A stretch of DNA of 8,659 nucleotides. Source: BS750m-G57 sp964607575 (GTDB taxonomy: Bacteria > Planctomycetota > Phycisphaerae > SM23-33). The notes under the pieces were generated by a model that had not been told where the DNA came from, made no database searches, and worked only from the letters and a program-made list of their open reading frames with translations. Positions 1-6,511 of the stretch are shown here, in pieces. The translations under genes were made by a program, and so were the position numbers. Position 1 is the stretch's first letter, and each line of letters opens with the position of its first letter. The stretch is from assembly GCA_964607575.1 (NCBI GenBank), contig CAZSLS010000258.1, positions 1 to 8,659 on the forward strand. The letters run 5' to 3'.

Positions 1-2
1 TC

Positions 3-893
3 TTCTACAACAATTCGGCTCTGGACGCCGGCGGCGACGACGATGCCGCCATCGATCCGGGCAAGACCCCGCTGCTGCAAGGCACGGCAACGTCTGCCAA
101 CCAAACCAGCTATTCGCGCGGGATCAACGGGCTCATGATCGATATCAGCGGTCTGACCGGGACGCCGACGTCCGGTGATATCGGCGTTCGGGTCAACCAG
201 GCCGCCAATCCCGACACATGGTCCTCCGGCCCGGCACCTGAAAGCGTAACCGTACGTCCGGGCGAGGGCTCCGGCGGATCGGACCGCGTGACACTCGTCT
301 GGGCCGACGGCGCGATAACGAATCAGTGGGTCGAGGTTACGGTGCTTGCCGGCGCCAATACGGGCCTCGGAACCGATGACGTATTCTACGTGGGCAATAC
401 CGTCGGCGATACCAACGACGACGGGGCAGTTGACGCCGACGACCTGGCCACCCTGTTTGGCGAATTTGGTCTGCGAGGCGGCACCGAACTAGCCGCCGAC
501 GTAAACATTGACGGCCGCGTGAACCTGACAGACTTCGCGATCGTGCGGAGCAACTTCGGCACGTCCGTGGGGCTGCCCACCCTGCCCGCAACCGCACCGC
601 CCGCAGCAGCACCGACCTCCGAACCGAACGTGGACATTCTCGCCGAGTCGGTGACGTCTGGCGATGGAGATGCGATTATCGCCGGCGACATTCCGCTCGG
701 TCTGCCGCTATCGGTCGAGGTCGCCCCGATCGACCTGCCGGCGCCGGAGTCCAATATCGAGCCTGTGGTTTCTGATGATTTGCTGCTGAGCGAAGGAGGT
801 TTGACCTCGGTCGAAAGCCTTGATGCCTCGCTGGACACAGACGATCTGCTGGCAGACATGCTGGCCGAATCACCACTGGCGGTTCCGTTGTAA
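3..893 (+). CDS. Secreted dockerin type I repeat protein, C-terminal part (5' end outside window)
   Basis: The frame is open from the first bases of the window, so the ATG at 135 is internal and the gene begins upstream; 296 residues are visible. Residues 1-134, starting FYNNSALDAGGDD and containing YSRGINGLMIDI, resemble a module that I recall preceding dockerins in large planctomycete exoproteins. Residues 135-186 hold two EF-hand-like dockerin repeats. Loop 1 has D136, N138, D140, D144 and D147 (GDTNDDGAVDADDL); loop 2 has D166, N168, D170, N174 and D177 (ADVNIDGRVNLTDF). Each is followed by an 'F.EFG' or 'RSNFG' helix end. Dockerins bind calcium and, in cellulosomes, dock onto cohesins; no cohesin is visible here, so the partner is unknown. 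Unusually, about 110 residues follow the dockerin: a Pro/Ala linker and then an acidic Asp/Glu/Ser/Leu tail with two DDLL motifs. No cell-wall anchor or PEP-CTERM signal is seen. The gene meets the ABC operon tail-to-tail with a 9-bp gap. Confidence 0.85.
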   Translation, partial: FYNNSALDAGGDDDAAIDPGKTPLLQGTATSANQTSYSRGINGLMIDISGLTGTPTSGDIGVRVNQAANPDTWSSGPAPESVTVRPGEGSGGSDRVTLVWADGAITNQWVEVTVLAGANTGLGTDDVFYVGNTVGDTNDDGAVDADDLATLFGEFGLRGGTELAADVNIDGRVNLTDFAIVRSNFGTSVGLPTLPATAPPAAAPTSEPNVDILAESVTSGDGDAIIAGDIPLGLPLSVEVAPIDLPAPESNIEPVVSDDLLLSEGGLTSVESLDASLDTDDLLADMLAESPLAVPL

Positions 894-902
894 AACGTTC
901 AG

Positions 903-2177
903 CTATCGCTGTTTGATCCAGCGGGCTATTTCCTTGATACCGGGGCGTTTACCGTACATCAGGATGCCTGTGCGGAAGATTCTTGCGGAGATCCAGATTA
1001 CCGCCGGTACGGAGGCGATCAGCACTACCGTGGGGGCGATGATTTGAAATGCTGACAGGTTGTCGCCGGCGCAAATGCGCAGGATCATTATCATGGGCGT
1101 CAGCAGCGGTACGTACGACAGCACCTGGGCGAGCGTCCCTTCGGGATTACGGACGAGGCTCATCCACGAGAGCATCGGGATGATTATGATGATGCTCAGC
1201 GGCATCATGAGGCTCTGGGCCTCCTTGATAGTGTTGCACAGCGAGCCGATCCCCGCCTGGATCGAACTGAACAGCATGAATCCCAGAACGTAGTACAGCA
1301 CGAAGTAGCCCAGCAGCGCCGGGGGGATGTTGATGTCGATACCCCTGGCGCGAGCAGCCCCATACGCCACCGCAGTCCAGATACCCATCACCGTCAACCC
1401 GATCGCGCCCAGTCCGAGGATCTTTCCGGACATCAACTCGAACGGACTGACAGCGGAGATCAGCACTTCGATCACCCGGGAGTTCTTCTCTTCGATAACG
1501 CTGGAGACCATGTGCTGGCCCATACCGAAAATGCCCATGAACATCATGAATATGAAGAAAAAAGGCAGCATCATCCCTACGATCTTGTCGGTGTCCGATC
1601 GGGTGCGTTCGGTGGCATCGTCCAGGCTGACCTCTACGTGCTCGACAGGCACGCGGCGGCGCAGTTCGGCCAGCAACTGTGGCGAGAGGTTTTGCAGTTC
1701 ACAGCGCCGCTGCACGATGACGGCCTGCAGCATGCCCCTGGCCATTGAGATTAACGCGATGTCCGGGGCCTTTCTCGCCCGCGAGTAAAAGCGAAGCTTA
1801 CCGTCCTCGGTGACGTCCGGATCGATTATGACATACAGATCCAGCGCGCCGAGTTGCAGTTTCTGCTTCTGGAGTTTGGAGACCTCGTTGAGGTCGTTGG
1901 GATCGGCCGGAACGAAATGCACAAGCATCTGGCGTTTGGGGGTTGACTGGTTGTGGCCGTAAACGTTTGAGGCGATCTTCTCGGATAATTCTCCGGTCAG
2001 GTCGGTTATGGCGATCCGCTTGGCCGGTGCGTCAGTGGAGTTGTGAATCGCCGAGCGGACGGAAACGAACATGATGACCCCAATCAACAACGGCGCTACC
2101 AACAAGCCGATGATGAAGGTTTTCGTCCGCACCGTCTCGCCGTACTCACGCCGAGCTATCTTGAGTATCTTTCCCAT
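903..2177 (-). CDS. natB: ABC-2 type export permease, NatB-like
   Basis: This is the membrane subunit of an ABC exporter, partner of the ATPase encoded just upstream. The 424-residue protein has the NatB layout. A basic N-terminus (MGKILKIARREYGETVRTK) leads into TM1 at about 21-40. A large extracytoplasmic domain spans about 41-198. TM2 lies near 200-220 and is followed by the EEKNSRVIEVLISAVSP coupling segment (from 229). Four more hydrophobic segments follow, ending in a basic tail with RIFRTGILMYGKRPG, typical of the family. The frame also allows a TTG at 2210 and an ATG at 2195. I chose the ATG at 2177 because family members begin at this 'KIL.IARRE' segment; no good Shine-Dalgarno separates the options. 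The start overlaps the ATPase stop by 32 bp, indicating translational coupling. NatAB exports sodium in Bacillus, but relatives handle other substrates, so the substrate here is unproven. Confidence 0.88.
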   Translation of the reverse strand: MGKILKIARREYGETVRTKTFIIGLLVAPLLIGVIMFVSVRSAIHNSTDAPAKRIAITDLTGELSEKIASNVYGHNQSTPKRQMLVHFVPADPNDLNEVSKLQKQKLQLGALDLYVIIDPDVTEDGKLRFYSRARKAPDIALISMARGMLQAVIVQRRCELQNLSPQLLAELRRRVPVEHVEVSLDDATERTRSDTDKIVGMMLPFFFIFMMFMGIFGMGQHMVSSVIEEKNSRVIEVLISAVSPFELMSGKILGLGAIGLTVMGIWTAVAYGAARARGIDINIPPALLGYFVLYYVLGFMLFSSIQAGIGSLCNTIKEAQSLMMPLSIIIIIPMLSWMSLVRNPEGTLAQVLSYVPLLTPMIMILRICAGDNLSAFQIIAPTVVLIASVPAVIWISARIFRTGILMYGKRPGIKEIARWIKQR

Positions 2178-3090
2178 TGTTCGCGTCGTCAGCATTGTCA
2201 GCACCCACAAGGTTTACGAATATCTCGTGCAGTGACGGCAGCTTCACTTCAAATGCCAGCACGACCGATCTTCCGGCGACGGTCTGCAGGAACTCTTGAG
2301 GATCGGCGCCGCCGGTCAGAGCGACCTCCATCCGCCGCCCGTGGTGATTGACGGATTCGACCATCTCCAGTGTCTCTATGAAACCGCCGTCGCCTTCAAT
2401 CTCGACGGAGACCGAGCGGGGGCGGCGGTCGCCGCGAATCTCGTCCAGCACCCCGCTGCAAATCGCCTTGCCCTTGTTGATCAGCACAATGTACTCGCAC
2501 AGGCTCTCGGCCTCGTGCATCACGTGCGTCGAGAAGATTACCGTCGTGCCATTACTCCGCATGTCCAGGATGACGCCCTTGAGCAGGTCGAGGTTGACCG
2601 GATCCAGCCCGGAGAACGGCTCGTCAAGGATCAGCAGATCAGGTTCGTTTATGCAGGTTACGGCGAACTGGAGTTTCTGATGCATGCCCCGCGATAGTTC
2701 TTCGACTTTCTTGTTGGCCCAACCGTTCAGTTCCATGCGAGCGAGCCACTGCGGAACGCGGAACGCCAGTTCGGCGGTCGAGAGTCCTTTAAGCGATCCG
2801 AAGTACGCCAACACCCTCGCGACGGTCATCTTGCGGTAGAGGCCCCGCTCTTCGGGCATATATCCGATCCGCTCCTTCACCCGCGAAACCGGCGTATGGG
2901 ACAACACCTCGATCCGTCCGCTGTCGGGGCGGATGATGTCCATGATCATCCGCAGGGTGGTGGTCTTACCGGCGCCGTTTGGCCCGAGGAAGCCGTATAT
3001 GCTGCCTTTCGGTACATCGATGCTGAGCGCGTCGACCGCCTGGACATCGCTGAACGATTTGCACACGTTGTCGAGAGAAACCGCGTTCAT
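2146..3090 (-). CDS. natA: ABC transporter ATP-binding protein, NatA-like
   Basis: This cytoplasmic ATPase powers the permease encoded downstream. It has 314 residues from the chosen start. Walker A is GPNGAGKT (36-43). The Q-loop region reads YMPEERGLY with Glu in place of the usual Gln, and the signature is LSRGMHQK (132-139) rather than LSGGQ; both are normal in the NatA branch. Walker B and D-loop are LLILDEPFSGLDP (152-164) and the H-loop histidine is H189. The last ~90 residues form the C-terminal extension (DUF4162-like) found in this branch, ending in an Asp/Asn-rich tail. An ATG at 3162 gives an unlikely Pro-rich extension; ATGs at 3099 and 3090 are both possible. I prefer 3090 because MNAVSLDNVCKSF matches the usual N-terminus and a weak GGGA lies nine bases upstream. 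First gene of a two-gene operon. Confidence 0.92.
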   Translation of the reverse strand: MNAVSLDNVCKSFSDVQAVDALSIDVPKGSIYGFLGPNGAGKTTTLRMIMDIIRPDSGRIEVLSHTPVSRVKERIGYMPEERGLYRKMTVARVLAYFGSLKGLSTAELAFRVPQWLARMELNGWANKKVEELSRGMHQKLQFAVTCINEPDLLILDEPFSGLDPVNLDLLKGVILDMRSNGTTVIFSTHVMHEAESLCEYIVLINKGKAICSGVLDEIRGDRRPRSVSVEIEGDGGFIETLEMVESVNHHGRRMEVALTGGADPQEFLQTVAGRSVVLAFEVKLPSLHEIFVNLVGADNADDANNGKDTQDSSA

Positions 3091-3134
3091 ACAACACATT
3101 CCCGCGCCCGCGATCGGTGCGGGCCTTTGGAATG

Positions 3135-3162
3135 ATTCTATCGGTCTCTGCGGTGGAATCAA
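3135..3162 (-). promoter_or_regulatory. Candidate sigma70-like promoter for the ABC operon
   Basis: Read on the minus strand, TTGATT (3162-3157) is followed after 16 bp by TAGAAT (3140-3135), matching the consensus boxes at 4/6 and 5/6. Transcription would start near 3128, giving a leader of about 38 nt before the ATG at 3090. Found by eye; planctomycete promoter consensus is poorly known. Confidence 0.3.
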
Positions 3163-3203
3163 CGCAGTTCTCGGTTTCGGCGTCTCCCGACTTGGCCTCG
3201 ATG

Positions 3204-3232
3204 TTGAATGCGGACCAAGGATGCTCTATTCT
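3204..3232 (+). promoter_or_regulatory. Candidate sigma70-like promoter for the beta-propeller lipoprotein gene
   Basis: TTGAAT (3204-3209) and TATTCT (3227-3232) are separated by exactly 17 bp, each matching consensus at 4/6. A start near 3239 would leave a leader of about 50 nt before the ATG at 3288. It sits back-to-back with the candidate promoter of the ABC operon in the 197-bp divergent gap. Found by eye only. Confidence 0.3.
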
Positions 3233-3287
3233 ACGAGACAGCGAAACCTGAACCGGCAGCTTCGGGACAAGGAGAAAGGCAAGAATT

Positions 3288-4799
3288 ATGAACTGGGATG
3301 TTTTTGATATTCTTCGGACACGTGGTTCGGGGGCTTGGGTTGGATTTGTTCTCGTTTGTTTTTACGCGGTGATATCTGGCGGCTGCGATAAGGGCGGCGG
3401 GGCTGTTGGACCGGGCGAATCTGTTGACTGCGCGGACAGGGTCTTACCGGTGGAAGGGTGGGATGATCTTCCCGCCGCGTCGCCTGGTGCGGATGATTGG
3501 CCCTGGTGGCGAGGTCCGACTGTTAATAACGTTGCGCGGTCCGACCAGAATAAGAAACCTCCGCTGGAGTGGGGGGCGGATAAGAACATTCTGTGGCGGG
3601 TACCGTTGGCGGGGCGGGGGCATGGCACGCCGTGCATCTGGGGCGATCGGATATTTCTGGCGGCCGGGAGCAAGGGCAAGCGGAACATCAGCGTGTTCTG
3701 CCTGGACCGTGAGACGGGCAAGGAGCAGTGGCGAACGGAAGTGTACAGCGGCGAACTGCCGAGGATGCATAAGGATAATTCGTATGCGTCGGGTATGGTC
3801 GCCTGCGACGGCGAGCGTGTGTTCTTCGCGTACCAGACGGCCGACGCGATTCGGATGGTGGCGCTGGGGGTAGATGGTAAGTTGGTCTGGGATGAGGAGG
3901 TAGCCAAGTACAGCACCGTGCAGGGTCACTCGGCGTCGCCTGCGATTTACAAGTCAGCGGTTATCATGACGGCGGACCTGAAGGGCGACGCTCGGCTGGT
4001 CGCGCTGCATCGCAAGACGGGGAAGGTTATCTGGCGTGTCCGGCGGCCTGGGAATAAGGAAAGTTACGCTTCGCCGCTGGTGGCGCGCGTGGCGGGGCGG
4101 GACCAGTTGTTCATCATCGGTCCGAACAAGACGCGGAGCTACGATCCGGGCAGCGGGGAGTTGTTGTGGTTATGCGACGGTCCGGCGGAATACGACGCGG
4201 CGACGGTGGGGATCGGCGCCGATACGATCTACTCGACCGGCGGGTATCCGGAAAAGGCGCTGCTGGCGATCCGTGCCGACGGTAGCGGAAACGTGACCGG
4301 TTCGCACCTGCGGTGGAAGAGCGATCGAAAAGCGGGGTATGTTCCTTCACCGCTGGTGGCCGGTGAGTTTGTATATGCGGTGACCGACAAGGGGCTGATG
4401 CGCTGCTACGATGCGGTCGGGGGCAAGGTGGTTTGGGAACGCCATCTGCAGGCGCCGGTCTACTCGTCACCCGTCCTGGTCGGCGAGCGGATATACCTGT
4501 TCGACAGGAAAGGCAAGGGCTACGTCATACAGGCCGGAGAGACCTTCAAGATACTGGCGGAGAACACGCTGGACGACGGCGCATTCGCCACCCCGGTGAT
4601 TGCAGGCGGGCGGATATACCTGCGAACACTCGGCGATTTCTACTGCATCTCGGCCTCATTGACCAACACGAGCAAGCCCTCGCCGCCCGCGAAACGGTTA
4701 TCGTCATCAAGCCGACAGGGTACTATGAAAAAGAGGCACACGAGCGTATTAGCGAGATTGAAAGAAAGGCACAAATCGAAGGGCAACAGTGACCAGTAA
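3288..4799 (+). CDS. PQQ-binding-like beta-propeller lipoprotein (BamB-like fold)
   Basis: The 503-residue product is probably exported and lipid-anchored. A hydrophobic segment (about 16-31) ends in ISGGC with Cys33 as the candidate lipidation site; the lipobox is weak because -3 is Ser. After a short linker, residues 71-77 read WPWWRGP, the usual entry to planctomycete PQQ-like propellers. Propeller strands run to about 455, with repeated 'G.LLW/GKVVWE' and 'SSPVLVGERIYLFD' type blade motifs. Such proteins often act as scaffolds; no quinoprotein catalytic site is evident, so enzymatic activity is not assumed. The ATG at 3288 has AAGGAG/AAAGG upstream at workable spacing. The propeller should close at GDFYCIS (to 455). 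The last ~48 residues in this frame are Ser/Pro/Lys/Arg-rich and use rare-looking codons (TTA, AGG, AGA, CGA). The adjacent frame from about 4652 to the TGA at 4790-4792 encodes a more protein-like tail, so a late frameshift is suspected. Confidence 0.87.
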   Translation: MNWDVFDILRTRGSGAWVGFVLVCFYAVISGGCDKGGGAVGPGESVDCADRVLPVEGWDDLPAASPGADDWPWWRGPTVNNVARSDQNKKPPLEWGADKNILWRVPLAGRGHGTPCIWGDRIFLAAGSKGKRNISVFCLDRETGKEQWRTEVYSGELPRMHKDNSYASGMVACDGERVFFAYQTADAIRMVALGVDGKLVWDEEVAKYSTVQGHSASPAIYKSAVIMTADLKGDARLVALHRKTGKVIWRVRRPGNKESYASPLVARVAGRDQLFIIGPNKTRSYDPGSGELLWLCDGPAEYDAATVGIGADTIYSTGGYPEKALLAIRADGSGNVTGSHLRWKSDRKAGYVPSPLVAGEFVYAVTDKGLMRCYDAVGGKVVWERHLQAPVYSSPVLVGERIYLFDRKGKGYVIQAGETFKILAENTLDDGAFATPVIAGGRIYLRTLGDFYCISASLTNTSKPSPPAKRLSSSSRQGTMKKRHTSVLARLKERHKSKGNSDQ

Positions 4800-4820
4800 T
4801 CAGTCGTCAGTTATCAGTCA
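4787..4820. repeat. Heptanucleotide tandem repeat, five CAGTNNN units
   Basis: CAGT recurs at 4787, 4794, 4801, 4808 and 4815, an exact 7-bp period. The variable triplets are GAC, AAT, CGT, TAT and CAC. The array contains the stop of the propeller lipoprotein (TAA 4797-4799, and the TGA 4790-4792 of the alternative frame) and overlaps the stop of the convergent alanine-rich protein gene (4818-4820). Its ends also form a 6-bp inverted pair, AGTGAC (4789-4794) and GTCACT (4816-4821), so a weak stem-loop is possible. There is no T-run, so I do not call a terminator. Confidence 0.7.
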
Positions 4821-5480
4821 CTCCGGCCAGTAGTCCGGCGCTCCGTTGGACCAGAACTGGCCGAAGAAGGTTTGCGGAACGGTGGTTTCATCGGTCCAGT
4901 GCTCATCGCCGGCGGCCTCTGCCAGGAGTTGGTAGTCCAGATACATCGCCGCGGCGAAGGCTTCGAGGCTCCCTCCGTGGATGGCGCCGTATGCTGCAGC
5001 GGCTGCGGCGTAGGCGGCGGCGCTGGCGGTGGAGTGGGCGGCGACATCAATAGTGATGTACGGTGGGGTGGACCCGCCGGCCGCGTTGGAGGCTCCGTCG
5101 GCGGCGCGGGCGGCATAGCCGGAGGAGTAGGCGGCGCAGGTGACGGCGGGCCTGCCTGAAATATCATAACAACCGTCAATACCGGGATAAACGTTGTCGG
5201 CGCCGTATCGCCCGAATGCTCCGGCGCCGATCCTGGCGGCGAAGTTCGAGGCGTTGACGACGCTATTCTTGTATTCGGTGGGGGCCTCTGTCCACGCGGC
5301 CTCAATCATGGGCAAAATGCGATAGGCGCAGCGAGCGGCGAAGGCCACCACCGCCCATCTGGGCAAGTCGGTGTAGGCATCTGGATCGGCCAGAGCGATC
5401 TCAACGCCGCTTGGGTCTATGAACTTCAGCGACTCCCTTATTCCATCGGATATCGGTGGTAAGTCTTGTCCATATGCCAT
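4818..5480 (-). CDS. Alanine-rich protein of unknown function
   Basis: I do not recognise a named family. The 220-residue product has no signal peptide or convincing membrane helix. The N-terminal part (about 18-63) includes SLKFIDPSGVEIALADPDAY and the Trp/Arg-containing helix LPRWAVVAFAARCAYRILPM. From about 125 to 190 it becomes strongly Ala/Tyr/Gly-rich, with runs such as AAAYAAAAAAYGA, suggesting packed or coiled helices. It ends in an aromatic, acidic segment (FFGQFWSNGAPDYWPE). From memory, planctomycete genomes carry similar 'AFAARCARR..P' proteins with alanine-rich repeats, but this is not a functional assignment. The frame extends upstream to 5666, overlapping the pseudopilin gene. 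I chose the ATG at 5480 because GGAGAG lies just upstream at good spacing and the extension has no family-like character. It lies 91 bp downstream of the pseudopilin gene on the same strand and is probably co-transcribed. Confidence 0.75.
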   Translation of the reverse strand: MAYGQDLPPISDGIRESLKFIDPSGVEIALADPDAYTDLPRWAVVAFAARCAYRILPMIEAAWTEAPTEYKNSVVNASNFAARIGAGAFGRYGADNVYPGIDGCYDISGRPAVTCAAYSSGYAARAADGASNAAGGSTPPYITIDVAAHSTASAAAYAAAAAAYGAIHGGSLEAFAAAMYLDYQLLAEAAGDEHWTDETTVPQTFFGQFWSNGAPDYWPE

Positions 5481-5571
5481 GCTCGTCTCTCCAGTTGGAA
5501 TCGCCCTTTGCGGTTTCCGTCCGGTATCTGTGTCATCCGTGGCGGTAACATATCCTGCGCTGTTCTGAAAC

Positions 5572-6375
5572 TCAGGGGATGAGAAATGCGTCGTTGAGTG
5601 CGCCTCGACGTCCGGCTGCGTCTTCGGCGTCGCTTCCGCAGGATTGATAGATGTCGTCCAGCGCATCGCTGTCGGTCAGTGGTCTCGTACCGGGGATCGT
5701 CGTGGTGGAGAACCAGTCCGCATTGCCGCCCAGGAACCCGACGTTCTGGCCTTCCTGATCATGGTTCAAAGAATTCCGTCCGCGCTGGTCATTATCTAAA
5801 TCCTGTCGTCCTACCCGTGAGCGCGGGTTTGCATCGGCGATTATCGCCAGTTCCGAGGGTTTCAATCCAATACTGAAATTGCTGGTGACTTCGATCTCGG
5901 TGTTCGTGCTGGCGTCGGTGAATTTCACTTGCGACATGTAGCTGTATGACAGTGTGTTGTCAGCGAAACGGAACTCCTTGGTCGTCGGTGTGCGAAAACC
6001 CCTGGAGAACTCAGCCGAAGGGCACAGGAACGACTCGCGACCGATGAACTTGTACTTCACCAGCAGCCACAATGCCGAAGGATTGCCCGAATCGGCGCTG
6101 CTCCAGTTCGATCGGGATGGAGCGGGAGTAACGGTCGGCATGGCGTTACCGAGCTTTGATTTGCGGTGCATCGCAGGGTTACTCATATATGCCGCGCAGG
6201 CCTCAGCGATGCCCTTGATGTTCGCCTTGCATGTCGTCCGGTGCCCATTCCCGCGATAGGAAGGCACGCACGACATGAAGAGAGTTACCAGCAGGACCGT
6301 GGCGGCTATCACGACCAGCAATTCCACCAGCGTGAATCCGTATCGCATTGAAACAGACGTTCGTGAATTGTTCAT
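5572..6375 (-). CDS. Type II secretion/type IV pilin-like pseudopilin (prepilin N-terminal cleavage/methylation domain)
   Basis: The 267-residue protein begins with a 13-residue leader ending in Gly13, then FTLVELLVVIAATVLLVTLF. This is the class III signal cut by prepilin peptidase after Gly13, with Phe14 methylated and Glu18 as the conserved +5 acid, followed by one membrane helix. The soluble part resembles the planctomycete pseudopilin family: KANIKGIAEACAAYM after the helix, an FLCPSAEF cysteine motif, and near the C-terminus NHDQEGQNVGFLGGNADW, a variant of the usual 'GQNVLFxDGHVEW' segment. It would sit in the inner membrane as part of a pseudopilus or secretion apparatus. No assembly ATPase, secretin or peptidase gene lies nearby, so it is an orphan copy. 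ATGs exist at 6375 and 6348 and neither has a clear Shine-Dalgarno; I use 6375. The alanine-rich protein gene follows downstream. Confidence 0.88.
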   Translation of the reverse strand: MNNSRTSVSMRYGFTLVELLVVIAATVLLVTLFMSCVPSYRGNGHRTTCKANIKGIAEACAAYMSNPAMHRKSKLGNAMPTVTPAPSRSNWSSADSGNPSALWLLVKYKFIGRESFLCPSAEFSRGFRTPTTKEFRFADNTLSYSYMSQVKFTDASTNTEIEVTSNFSIGLKPSELAIIADANPRSRVGRQDLDNDQRGRNSLNHDQEGQNVGFLGGNADWFSTTTIPGTRPLTDSDALDDIYQSCGSDAEDAAGRRGALNDAFLIP

Positions 6376-6381
6376 ATGGTT

Positions 6382-6405
6382 ATTCTAGCATAAGGCGCCG
6401 TCGCA
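6382..6405 (-). promoter_or_regulatory. Candidate -10 region (and weak -35) upstream of the pseudopilin gene
   Basis: On the minus strand TAGAAT (6387-6382) matches the -10 consensus at 5/6. A poor -35 candidate, TTGGTC, lies about 18 bp further upstream. Initiation about seven bases downstream of TAGAAT would fall at or next to the ATG at 6375, which has no Shine-Dalgarno, so the message could be leaderless. Weak evidence by eye. Confidence 0.2.
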
Positions 6406-6511
6406 GACCAAAGCAAACACCCGGTCAGGCCGTTATTGATGAGAATCGGGCATTTGTGGGGCTTTTCGTGTAAAGTTTGTCAATGGCTCTCGTCTGATCG
6501 GAGATAGGGAT

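Noticed and set aside
386..859. 157-residue minus-strand open frame opposite the dockerin gene
   Set aside because: It is the antisense shadow of a well-supported dockerin coding region; its Ser/Pro/Arg-rich composition has no family-like motif.
890..918. Possible terminator between the convergent dockerin and permease genes
   Set aside because: Only a 4-bp CAGC/GCTG stem with a bulged A/T extension is visible and there is no proper T-run.
4433..4640. Upstream part of the alternative frame in the propeller gene as a separate gene
   Set aside because: Before about 4640 this frame is Arg/Gly-rich shadow of the propeller blades; only the portion after 4652 looks like genuine protein.
4814..5305. 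163-residue Pro/Thr-rich minus-strand open frame
   Set aside because: It is an out-of-frame reading of the alanine-rich gene; GCC/GCG-rich codons shifted by one yield Pro/Arg/Thr runs. It lacks a ribosome binding site.
5481..5666. N-terminal extension of the alanine-rich protein to an ATG at 5666
   Set aside because: The extension overlaps the pseudopilin coding region, has low family-like character, and the ATG at 5480 has a good GGAGAG ribosome binding site.
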